Assembly: GCF_011397635.1 (NCBI RefSeq)
Contig: NC_064756.1
Span: forward strand, 31,176,996 to 31,240,995
Length of the DNA: 64,000 bases
Direction of reading: 5' to 3'
Origin: Epinephelus fuscoguttatus
Lineage: Eukaryota > Chordata > Actinopteri > Perciformes > Serranidae
Within the stretch, counting starts at the first letter, position 1. Every line of letters starts with the position of its first letter. Below, piece by piece: positions 23,033 through 33,641 of this stretch. A program made the translations under genes and the position numbers. Below the pieces are notes generated by a model. It was given only the letters and a program-made list of their open reading frames with translations. It was not told the DNA's origin and searched no databases.

Positions 23033-26000
23033 CTAGTCCTCTTCTTCTGATGTCATGGTGCTGTACCCAGAATCTAAATCCATCAGGTCAGGCCAGTCTT
23101 CGTCATCGTCAGAGTCAACAAAAGGACCTACCTGAACCTCTCCGTCATCCTCGATAAGAACGTCGAATGCACTTACCTGATCCTCATCATCAAAGTCGAT
23201 CCAGGCAATGTAGTCACCTGCACCTACCTCAACCTCTCCATGATCCTCGACACGAATCTTGTCTTCACTTACCTCATCCTCATCATCAGAAAATAGTGGG
23301 GGAATTAACTCACCTGCACTTACCTCGTCCTCATCGTCAGAAAAGAGTGGGAGAATTAACTCACCTGCACTTACCTCGTCCTCATCGTCAGAAAAGAGTG
23401 GGAGAATTAACTCACCTGCACTTACCTCATCCTCATCAGAGGAGATGTCCATGGCGTGTTGACCTTCGTCACCGTCCAGGATCCCGGTGACTTCCATCCT
23501 CTCAATGATGTAGATAGGACGACCTGAGGAGGAATGATGATATTATAAGAATTTCTCATTAAATATTTGGGATTAAATTAGCAAAAATCAAAATTTAAAT
23601 TGAAAAAAAAAAAAATACAGCATACCCATATACTAACTACAACTACACTACACCTGTAATAAAGCCACCAATATACAATGGGCTACACCTTTTACCAGTA
23701 ATATCAAATATTGTACAGTTCAGCCTCTTAGTTTGTACAGATGAGGGATGAGACAATCAATGAATGCAGCATAATATCACATCACATAAAGCTGCAGACC
23801 TAACTAGTAGTTTATAACTCATTATTCTCACAGTTTGCACATCACAGCGTGTGTAGCAGATGGTGTCATCCTGGACACATAGCGGGCACACAGAGTCACA
23901 CACAGTTACTTAACAAATTGCTCTCTTGTCTATGGGCTGAAATATGTGCCACCAGAAACTGAAATTGAATCATTTATATTTGAATTTGAATTTCTGAACT
24001 TGAATAGTTGCACTGAAAAACTGAATTTGAATCATTCATTCATTCATTTATCTTCTAACCGCTTCATCCTCTTGAGGGCCGCGGGGGGGCTGGAGCCTAT
24101 CCCAGCTGACATCGGGCGAGAGGCAGGGTACACCCTGGACAGGTCGCCAGACTATCGCAGGGCTGACACATAGAGACAAACAACCATTCACTCTCACATT
24201 CACACCTACGGTCAATTTAGAGTTATCAATTAACCTAGTCCCCAATCTGCATGTCTTTGGACTGTGGGAGGAAGCCGGAGTGCCCTGAGAGAACCCATGC
24301 TGACACGGGGAGAACATGCAAACTCCGCACAGAAGGGCTCCCACACCCGGGATCGAACTGGCAACCCTCTTGCTGTGAGGCGACAGTGCTAACCACCACA
24401 CCGCCGTGCCGCCCTGAATTTGAATCACATAATTTGAAATTGTATTGTTTAATTTGAATCATTGCATTGAAAAACTGAATCTGAATAGTATAATTTGAAA
24501 TTGAATTTATTGCAGCCGCCTGCTCTCGTCTACTTTTCAAGCGAGGCCCAGTTCATCTCGAACGAGCCTATTGTCTATGGCTGCATCCCAAGTCTCTTAA
24601 AATTACTGCTAACCACCTTATCTAGCCACCTTATCTAACTGTTTAGTCCCTCCCACTTAGGAAAACATGCAAGGAGTCAGGAGTTAGGAGTGAGGAGCGA
24701 GGATTGCTGATTAAGAGACATAAGACGGCCTTACTCTGAAGCGTCACGTAAAGCAACGTCCTATTCTGGTGACGGCGCGACAGCTGGATCTACTGCATAA
24801 CGGAGCCAGCGTTTGGTGTACATCCCAAGTCCCATTACATTCACTGATCAAAGCCGTAACCCCCACACCCCGCTGTCATGACTCTGGTCACACACTTTTG
24901 CATGTATTACCATTGTTATTGAGTCATTTATTGAGCCCTGCCACTGTCACTGTGATGAGCATCATTATCATTATTATTATCATCATCATCATCATCATCA
25001 TCATTATTATCACTATTATTAAATCCACTCGCCATCATTCAACAAGTCAGCTGCTGAGTGAATAAGACATATCAGACCTGTCAGTCTACCTCAATCAATC
25101 AGTCTTATTTATAAAGCCCAATATCACAAATCACAGTTTGCCTCACAGGGCTTTACAGCATACAACATCCCTCTGTCCTTAAGACCCTCACAGCGGCTCA
25201 GGAAAAACTCATCAAAAAAAACCCTTTAACAGGGAAAAAACAGTAGAAACCTCAGGAAGAGCAACTGAGGAGGGATCCCACTTCCAGGACGGACGGACAG
25301 ACATGCAATAGATGTCGTACAGAACAGATCAACATGATAAATGAACAATAATCCGTATGACACAATGAGACAGAGACATATATATCAATGAATTGGCAAA
25401 ACAAATAGAAAATTCTCCTGGACCTGGACTGAAATTACAAGAGACTGTAATAAAGTGTCTCTTCTATGCTGATGGCCTGGTCCTGTTGTCTCCAACAAAA
25501 GAGGGGCTACAGCAACACTTATCAGAACTGTAAAAATACTGCCAAACCTGGGCCCTGAAAGTTAACCAACCCAAAACCAAAGTGCTTATTTTACAGATAA
25601 CATGCAGATTACAAAGAAACAATAACTGTTTCAGAGAAACAACAACTGGAAACAACCTCATTGAACAAACAAACCATTATACATATTTAGGACTAAACAT
25701 TTCAAACACAGGGAATTTTAACATGGCTGTGAATGATCTAAAAGACAAAGCAAAAAGGGCTTACTATGCCATCAAGAGATCAATGAACACTGAACTACCA
25801 ATAAAAACATGGCTCAAAATATTCAAATCAATCATCGAACCCATTGCATTGTATGGCAGCGAGGTGTGGGGTGCACAAACTCAGCAAGACTGGACAAAAT
25901 GGAACAAACATCCAATTGAAATCCTGCATGCAGAGTTCTGCAGAAGTCTCCTCCAGCAGGTGCAGAGAACTCCAAACTCTGCATGCAGAGCTGAATTAGG

Positions 26001-28445
26001 CCAATATCCTCCACTGTTAAATATCAAAAAACAAGCCCTAAATTTCTGGAACCACATTAAAACAAGTGACCCACTCTCATTTTCCTATAAAGCCCTATGC
26101 TGCCAGGAGCTGAACCCACAAAGAAGTCCCCTCTACCTGCTTGTCCAGAGTGTGACCAAACCTTCAACCACTCAGGTCACTACATCACAACCACCTCAGC
26201 TTCAGGACACATGCCCCCTGAAAATTAGACCCAACCAAATTATGACAAAAGAAAAAGAAAAATACAGAGAATATTGGACAGAACTAATAACATCCCAGAG
26301 CAAAATGGAAACGTATAAAGCCCTCAACAGACAGTACTCTGTGGCAACCTACGAGCACAGTGTCTGATAGGAATATGAGGAAAACGATGACTAAGTACAG
26401 ACTGAGTGAGCACAACCTAGCAGAAGTCGGCCGACGCAAACAGAGCTGGCTGCCCAGAGAGGAGAGGTTGTGTTCTCACTGTGACCAGGGAACAGTAGAG
26501 ACTGAGCTACACTTCTTAACTCAATGTGACAAATATAAATGCATTAGAGAAGAGTATTTTGCAAAAATAATAAAGATATTCCCAGAGTTCTTGCACTTAA
26601 ATAACCTAGAGAAACTTCCGGTCCTACTGGGAGAGAGGGAGGAATGTTGTGTACTGGCGGCAAAATATGTAACAGCCTGCCATCAACTTCACATCACACA
26701 TGATAATTGATAATTGTTTATATACTGATAATTAATCTGTTGTATAAATTCATTTCTTTATGACTTTTACCCTGCCATAGCCACTCATGCTCTCCATGTT
26801 TTGTTTTGTTTTAAGAGAGAGAGAGAGAGAGACAAAGACAGAGACAGAGAGAGATGCAGGACAGATGGTAATGACAGTAGCTTACAACAGCATTAATGAA
26901 AGTAATAATATTAATTAATATTAATATTAATATTAATAATTATTATTACCTACAGGCTATTAAACATTATTCCACTCACATGACATGCAGGACAGTTAAT
27001 GATGGGCAAATGTGTTGAAATTAAATAAACTTAATTACAACATGACAGTCTTGCAGGAAATATCATCAACGTTACTCTTTGTAGTCACGTAGGCATGTGA
27101 ATTACAGTGTTTCATTGCAAAGAATTCATGTAACGGGTACACTTGTGCTGTTTCTCCACCATCTCGTTCAAATGAGCCAGATGTAGGGAGCGGTTATTTA
27201 TACGTCAGGGCCTCAAGCTGAAAAAGACTTCCTGTTAGGAACCTCTCGTGTTACCTTACTCATCACACCTAACAGATCCCTCCTAACACCTAACGCTAAC
27301 TCCTTACTGGCAGGAATAAGAGACATGAGACGGCCTTAAAGATGGCGGACCCCGAACGACTTCCGCTTCAAGTCAGTAGTTAGGAGTTAGCAGTATACAA
27401 TTAAGAGACTTGGGATGCAGCCTCTGGTCTATGGATCAAGGCAAGTGCTTCTGCTACATGCTCAAAAACGTAGGTGCTGATTGGCCGAAGAGGAGTCCTG
27501 TGTATCTGCGCTTGATTGCTCTTCCTTCATCCTTAAACTACCCAGATGTCTGTCACAGTAAATTGAAATTGAATTTTGAGAACTGAATTTGAATTGTGAG
27601 AACTGAATGTTAAGATGTAGAAATAAATTCAATTTCAAATTATAGGCCTACTATTCAGATTCAGTTTTTCAATGCAATGATTCAAATTAAACAATACAAT
27701 TTCAAATTGTGTGATTCAAATTCAGTTTTTCAATGCAATTATTCAAGTTTAGAAATTCAAATTCAAATATAAATGATTCAAATTCAGTATCTGGTGGCAC
27801 ATATTTTAGCCCATACTTGTCCCTCCAAAACAAAACACCACACCAACGAAAGCAAAGTGCATTTCAATATTAGGCCTAAATGTTAAACAGAGGTTTATTT
27901 AATATGATACTTAAGAAACACTAAGGACCTTCCGCATCAGCTCCGCACAGTATGTCCAGCTTCAGCAATCAAAACAAACCAACTCTGAGGCAAGTGCCCT
28001 GGTTTGATTCCACCTGTGTGTCCCTACGTCCTGACGTTCACTCCTCATAGTTTGTTTCCATGGTGACAGCTAATTTTTGCTATTTTTGGATTTCGAACCA
28101 GTCGCCATAGTTGCTTTAGTGAATCCGATCACAAATTGTCACATATTGGCCCGGTAGATTTAACACATTCCTGTCCATCAACAATCAATTTACAACAGAA
28201 ATCGTGACTGAGTGTCTATTTGAATCAAATCTGGAGTTTAAGAACAGGCCTAATAACATGTTGTGAACTATCCACCTCTGATCTCAAAAAGTTACACGAT
28301 TTATACACTGATAAGGCTTTGAACGATTTAAGAGGTCGGATCAACAGTAAAATGCTAAAATAAATGTAAAAGTTGTCTTACCTGCGCGGTGGGTGTCCGG
28401 CTCACGCAGGTGCTCCTCCGGGGTCGGCGGTCTGCGGGGGTCCAT
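23033..28445 (-). CDS. Unidentified acidic 17-residue-repeat protein, two exons
   Basis: Exon 1 is 28445-28382: ATG, then MDPRRPPTPEEHLREPDTHR and Ala, ending at a strong donor G|GTAAGAC. Exon 2 starts at 23523 after acceptor attcctcctcag. The split Gly codon (G + GT) restores frame and continues RPIYIIERMEVTGILDGDEG, to TAG at 23033-23035: about 184 residues. Three tandem copies of SDDEDEVSAGELILPLF (17 residues) follow DISSDEDEV, then a second acidic region with GEVEVGAG and GEVQVGPF. About a third of exon 2 is Asp/Glu. No signal peptide, membrane segment or known domain is visible. The intron, about 4.86 kb, is almost wholly nested transposons. The same frame stays open for 50-60 codons beyond the TAG. 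The function is unknown; an acidic nuclear or chaperone-like protein is only a guess from composition. Confidence 0.5.
23289..23443 (-). repeat. 51-bp coding tandem repeat
   Basis: Three units of exactly 51 bases, with starts at about 23291, 23342 and 23393 on the + strand. The last two are almost identical. The unit is a multiple of three, so copy number can change without breaking the minus-strand frame. Confidence 0.9.
24035..24413 (-). mobile_element. tRNA-derived SINE
   Basis: Minus-strand head GGGCGGCACGGCGGTGTGGT followed by GGTTAGCACTGTCGCC (box A-like) and AGTTCGATCCC (box B-like), typical of a tRNA-derived pol III promoter. The tail ends in ATGAATGAATG repeats. A perfect 14-bp target duplication, CTGAATTTGAATCA, flanks it (24021-24034 and 24414-24427). 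Confidence 0.88.
24957..25020 (+). repeat. ATT/ATC trinucleotide microsatellite
   Basis: About 60 bases of mixed (ATT)n and (ATC)n. Confidence 0.9.
25086..25375 (+). mobile_element. SINE-like / LINE-tail interspersed repeat
   Basis: Starts TCAATCAATCAGTCTTATTT then ATAAAGCCCAATATCACAAA and GCCTCACAGGGCTTTACAGC. This is a very common teleost interspersed repeat. It abuts the LINE coding sequence that begins at about 25389. Confidence 0.7.
25389..26710 (+). mobile_element. LINE reverse-transcriptase C-terminal fragment
   Basis: Frame from 25389: NELAKQIENSPGPGLKLQET, then CLFYADGLVLLSPTKEGLQQ, an RT palm where the catalytic YADD reads YADG. A stop near 25529 follows, then YTYLGLNISNTGNFNMAVND, IKTWLKIFKSIIEPIALYGS, EVWG and ACRAELGQYPPLLNIKKQAL. 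After a frameshift near 26360 comes the C-terminal finger CSHCDQGTVETELHFLTQC. The order fits a jockey/L2-like LINE, but I cannot name the clade. Dead copy: catalytic Asp lost, stop and frameshift. Confidence 0.85.
26813..26856 (+). repeat. (GA)n-rich microsatellite
   Basis: Runs of AGAGAG and GACAGAGA immediately after the LINE 3' end. Confidence 0.85.
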
Positions 28446-28859
28446 TTACGGGCTCTTCGGTTTCTGACAAAGCTTTTGAACTTTTGAATAACCTAAAAGT
28501 TGTAGTTGAAAAGTGTTTTTCCAAAAAGATGTGCTTTCTGCTTCAGTACTCAGAGAGTTATCCTTCCACAGGTCGGCTCTGGTCCAAATGCAAGTGCAAA
28601 GGGGGAGATCTGAATGGTATGGAGGCCTTATATAGGCCTACGACCGGGTCATCGTTCTGTTTCCATGACATTTGATGACGCTCACGCTTTGGTGTCAGAA
28701 AGATGGACATCTTAATTTTTCACATTTGTTCATTTATTCATTTCATTTAGCCCTATGGGCTACTTTCACTGATTGCTTTTAATTTTCATTTCTCTCTCTC
28801 TGATTAAACTACCATTTCTGTGTAATTAATACTGCATAAATAAATATAAATAAAACGTA

Positions 28860-28884
28860 ATATATATATATATATATATATATA

Positions 28885-28920
<36 letters not shown>
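28860..28920. repeat. (TA)n microsatellite
   Basis: About 60 bases of alternating TA with a single C interruption. Confidence 0.95.
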
Positions 28921-28922
<2 letters not shown>

Positions 28923-29299
28923 GAAATAAAACATTATAAATCAAAGCACAATCACCGTTAACACTGAAATACAACAAGGCCATAGCCATGGAGTCAACAC
29001 AGGGAGGGAGCAAACCTGTCAGGTCCTCCCCAGTGTTGACAGTAAGTTCCCAATAAAATTCAAAATTTAGAAACTCATTTCCTTTTAGCCTGTATTCTAT
29101 ATGATTTATCAGACACAAGTACAGCAATTGTGATAAAGTCTGAGACTATTGCTTTAAGTTCTCCCCTGTTACTAGCAGTATCATAACTCTAGAGTACAGT
29201 TACTGGTCAGCTCTGTATTCATTATCAGCAAAGCCTAGTTAACTTGTTTGTAGTTATTACTAGCCTGATGTATGTATGTTTTCTTTTCTATGTGTTTCA

Positions 29300-29700
29300 G
29301 ACCACACACCTGCACTGCCATGACTAGGTCTAACTAAGTCTCCTACAACTATGTATCTCACTGACCAGTATAATAATACCACATTGTTTATTGTACTCAC
29401 TCTGTTTTACCTTCATGTGTTTTGAGTTAGGTGTAGGTGGATGTAACGAACAGAGGGAAGGTAATAGCTAACATAAAGAAAAGTCTCCATGTCTCTTTTA
29501 CTCAGGTATATTACTTAGGTGTAACAGACCCCCCCACACATAGGAAGCAGTAACGTGGAAGACCAAGACAGGACCAGATGAGAGGGATGGATGACGACAG
29601 GACCATGGGTGCCTTTCATCAGTGGGCTCAGTAAGTAATCCCCTCACTAAGACTTCAAAGTACCATAGTGACATAAAGTTGTGCTGCATGTTGAGTATCA
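29300..29700 (+). repeat. Inverted copy of 21.0-21.45 kb
   Basis: From 'gtctcctacaactatgtatctcactgacc' to 'accatagtgacataaagttgtgctg' this is a close reverse complement of about 21052-21440. It includes the exon-like segment ending GGGCTCA|GTAAGTAATCC. In this copy the exon frame has TAA where the left copy has CAA (KQQRGR), so it is broken. Confidence 0.85.
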
Positions 29701-32072
29701 CTGTTATAGAGGCTTTAATAAGCCCATCCTTGGTGTTAAAATATTAACTGTCTGAGCACCAGCATACTCTCAGCAAATACTTCTCGACAGTTTGACTTCA
29801 TACAGATAAGCTTGTTGTTTGCACAAAGCTCCTTAAACAGGTGCACACTTTGCATCCACACACAGCTAATCTGAGATGTAACCACATATACAAACCCACA
29901 GGGCTTGGCTTGTGATTTATATTATATTAAGATTTCTATTTCAACTTTGATTATAATGAAAAGAAGAGTATCTCTGCACTGTTGAGGTCAGCTTAGGTCA
30001 CTGACGTTCTTTTAAGCATGCTTGGAAATTATTTTCCTGTTATTCAAAAGGACACAATGTTCTTCCCATCACTGTATTGTACATTTTAGCTCCAGCTCCT
30101 CCAAACAACCTCCATTTGATGAGGATTTCAACTTGGCACCTGTTACACTACTGTATTTTTCATGCTACAGGCAAATCTTTTGTACATGCTCTCATATATC
30201 AGCACTCCTCACAGGAATTCAAATCACCCAGACATCTATAAGTCCTTTCTCCAGCAGACAATCAAACCTCCAGCAAGGTCATGCCAACTGTGAACTGTAA
30301 TTTGTGCAACAGTGACACAATATCCTGCTGTTTTTTATCAACAGGATGTCAGAGACAGGAAAAGACATACATTTTAATCTGTGGAGGAGCAAACATGCCC
30401 ATGCTTCCTGCATTGGGGATGCAAAAATCACTGTCCACATTCACTGAACACGTACATGCACTCAATGTGCATTAAATGCAATTAACATATGATCTTTGGT
30501 ACCTATATTTCTGTTTGTGTGACTCCAGTAAATGTATAAGCATCTTGGCTATTAGGTACCTCCCCTCAATGAGAGACTTTCTTCCACCTGTGAGATTAGC
30601 TCTACCTCCAAAGAACATTTGCAGCTGTACACAAACAATTCCTCTGACAATCCTTAAAACATCCTTGAAAACACACGCATTATGAAGGATGGAGCCAGAC
30701 TATGTACATTTATGACTGAATTAATCAAAAACAGTGATGCAACAGCAACTGACACTAATGGCAGTAATGTGGAAGTGGAGGTTTGCACAGTTACTGTTGT
30801 TCATGAGGCTTGAAACCTCACCTGGAGGCTACAGTGTTTACAACATCTCACCCTGTTCATTGGCCCACAGTGCAAGAGTGTGTTTGTACATTGCACTTCC
30901 CAGGTGTCAAGGTGTGTAATTGTAATGTGAGGCAGCCTGCAGCAAAAGAAGAGCATGTGTGCCCTGAATGATGATGATGTGAGGGAGATGTGATGAGTGC
31001 TTTGTGCTCCCTGAATGGCAGTGATGAGCCACAATTAAGTCACTGCCATTAACCATCTCAGAGACGAAAAGGGCAGATGAAATCAGAGCTGACACCCACA
31101 TGAGAGGCAGAGGACAACAAAAACTGGATCCGCAGGCTAATGTGTGCTAATCACCACCCCACCATGCAATGCATAATGGTGCAGAACTCAAAGCTATCCT
31201 TAGTTTATTTGATTTTGTTGCAGCTGTTGCATTAATATCACCCCCCTTTATGTATGTCTTTCATCGGGATGAAAAGGAAACACTGATGGACACTTGAGCT
31301 CACTGTAGTGTTTATGCTTGGTGCTGAGGAGAGAAGCTTTTCAAAGAACCATGATAATAGCTCTCAAGCGTATAGTAGGTCTAAATGCCACTATGTAGGC
31401 TACTGTCAGTTCACATCTGATAGACTGATTGGTAGCTTCAAAATTATTACTTGAGATTACTCGTAGTTTCCTCCAAGTACACCCCTTGTGCACAAACAGG
31501 GATTTAACAGAAGTTAAAGGCCATTTAGCTTGAAAAAGGATGAAGCTTCAAATGAAGCCTCTCAAAGGAGTAAAACACATGTATGAATACTGATGAGTTT
31601 AGGCTTCACAAATAAAGGCAAACACATTTAGTGTTTTCTAAATGTTCCCAGTAAAAGTCCCTTCTTGAGGAAAGAGGTCTTGTCTGTCGGCTGTTTGGTG
31701 CACGTTGTTTATTGTGGTCGTCACGTGACTCTGGCAGCCAATGACAACCGTGATCTGCAACCGCACAGCGTGTCATCTTTTTTACACACCACCGACCAAA
31801 CAGCCTAGTCAAGCAAACCACAATAAGACCGGATATTAGGTCGTATATTCTTCAAAATAAAAGTGTATAAAGTTGTGTCATTTCGATAAGAAAAATGTCA
31901 AGTAGTGAACAGCAGTACAGAAGCAGTATAGTATAAAAATACATAAATGTGGATGTGCCATAAGTGTGCCTTTCTGAAATAATAAGAGTAGCCTCACTGC
32001 TATTTTCTTATGCACCAAATCATCATATGCATCCTCACAGCCAAAAAGAGGCAGAATAAAGCTTGAAATCAG

Positions 32073-32119
<47 letters not shown>

Positions 32120-33399
32120 GGGAGGCAGCACAGAACAAGAAAAATGCATTAAAGTGGATTGCATGAGAAGGTAGTAGTTATTTACACTTCCCAGTAAAAA
32201 GTAAACCACAGTGCTTTGCTTGTGATCATAATTTCTATTTCTACTTTAGTCATAATGATAGGAAAAACAATTAATTGCTCCAGTCTGTGAAATATTTATT
32301 GCACTTGCATTAAATAGATTAAATTAGCCTACTATATTCACTGTCATTAGGGAGGATGGGATGCTCTTTATATCATTAAAAATGAATTATCCTTATCATC
32401 TAACATTTACTTTGTCTTTATCTGGTAGCATGTTGCTGCATTCATTGCAAAATGTAGGGTAGTGCCTTTACTTTGTGTCATAGGTGTAGATTTTGAAGGT
32501 GACACAGGGGATATGTCCCCCTTCAATATTTACAACATGTGCATTGGTCTTCCCCCACCCTCAGTAACACATGAAAGTAGGAGAGGACTTCAGTTTTGAC
32601 TAAAGACATTTTCACCATGAATGGATGCAGAGAAGACAGAAATCGATGCAGAAAATGTCACCAGAATGCAGGAAATTAAGTGTTTGAAACCTGGAGCAAC
32701 ATCACTGTTCTTTTGCTGCATTCAGACGCCTTTCCCAAGTATTTAAACCTTTGAAAAACTGGGTGTGATTTCTTAAAAAAAAACATGGGGGAAAAAGGTA
32801 ATGAGCAACTTGGTTAAAAAAAAAAAAAAAAAAAAGTTCCACACATTGCAAAAAAATAATAATTATAGAAAATGATTTATTACAATATAAAATTATAATT
32901 ATTATTGCTACATTTTAATATTATGTTACAGAATTATTACAATTTTTACGTACTCTTTCCAGGTCATTTCCCTGTTTTCTTTCTTTCTTTTATTTATTTA
33001 TTTATTTATTTATTTTTAATAATTTCTTGCTGATTTTTAGGGCAATTTCTTCTTTCATTGCTCATTGCCTTCTTCCAATGTCTTTAAAATAAATCAAGCC
33101 ATTTTACTCAGGTTTCAAGGGATTAAGTGTTTGACACTCAAATTTTCATAGGCCTATTTAATATATTTCGTATGTGAAATATAAATAATAATATAACTTT
33201 TGTTTACCTTCACACATAAGTAAATTCTTGGTATTGGTAGTCATGGTAGAAAGGAAACTTTATCGCCTAAAAGATGTGTTAAAACACAATATTTATTAAT
33301 TTAAAGGCAACGATTTTACTGTCGAGACTGAGGCTTTAATTTTGAAACATTGCACCGGAAGTCTCCTGTGATTTCTCACCACCTTGACAGGTGTGAGGC
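29701..33399. other. Intergenic DNA
   Basis: No supportable exon. Contains the TCAA microsatellite at 32068-32119, poly-A at 32817-32836 and a (TTTA)n run near 32990-33020. Short open frames near 30022-30700 and 31606-31821 have no recognisable protein features. Confidence 0.4.
32068..32119 (+). repeat. (TCAA)n microsatellite
   Basis: Thirteen or so uninterrupted TCAA units. Confidence 0.95.
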
Positions 33400-33641
33400 T
33401 CAACATGCTATAGATTTGATACCGTCCGGTGAACAGCGGGCTGGTGGCGGCCACACACACGGCAGGTATCTACATCCGTCCTCACGATGCCGTTGATAAA
33501 GTGCTCGATGGCACCGTGTGGAGCGCGTGCCTGTGATCCCGATGGCAGATCGGTGCTATAGATCACAGAGGGAAGTTTACCTCCTGCGACCAGACGGTAG
33601 AGGCGGATCATTGCATGGCGGTTTACTCGCTGTACGGTAAG
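33400..33641 (+). promoter_or_regulatory. CpG-rich segment, possible distal 5' exon of trmt9b
   Basis: A 240-base stretch dense in CpG inside AT-rich DNA ends in a strong donor, TGTACG|GTAAGAGG, near 33639/33640 on the + strand. The next + strand gene is trmt9b, whose first coding exon starts from an acceptor and so needs an upstream noncoding exon. A 67-codon minus-strand open frame also spans the segment but shows no known domain. Assignment to trmt9b rests only on position and strand. Confidence 0.3.

Larger units (their letters stand above)
24579..27422. mobile_element. Inner DNA transposon of the nest
   Basis: Inverted ends GGCTGCATCCCAAGTCTCTT and AAGAGACTTGGGATGCAGCC. Flanks read TTGTCTAT (left) and, two bases on, TGGTCTAT (right): an imperfect duplication of about 8-10 bases, which fits hAT or Mutator-like elements. 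Its interior has been filled by the SINE-like and LINE segments at 25086-26710. Confidence 0.75.
23931..27815. mobile_element. Outer DNA transposon of the nest (TGAATTTGAAT-rich termini)
   Basis: Left end TATGGGCTGAAATATGTGCC and right end GGCACATATTTTAGCCCATA are inverted repeats, each followed by about 200 bases of GAATTTGAATCA-type subrepeats in opposite orientation. A 6-bp direct repeat, CTTGTC, flanks it (23925-23930 and 27816-27821). The interior holds a SINE, another transposon and a LINE. No transposase of its own is visible, so the superfamily is unassigned. Confidence 0.8.

Noticed and set aside
23167-23490. Plus-strand frame of His/Pro/Leu repeats opposite the acidic gene
   Set aside because: It is the complement of the 51-bp repeat. 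The minus-strand frame has splice sites, a start and a plausible composition; this one has none.
24339-24413. Possible functional tRNA gene
   Set aside because: Box A/B-like motifs are present on the minus strand, but there is no cloverleaf I can fold, and the sequence is the head of a SINE with its own target duplication.
24048-24428. 126-codon minus-strand frame
   Set aside because: Translation of the tRNA-derived SINE.
28373-28675. 100-codon plus-strand frame beginning MSYLRGGCPAHAG
   Set aside because: It overlaps, in antisense, the better supported exon 1 of the acidic gene and its upstream region, and shows no domain.
32068-32119. Regular TCAA array considered as a CRISPR-like or regulatory repeat
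   Set aside because: A simple tetranucleotide microsatellite without spacers.
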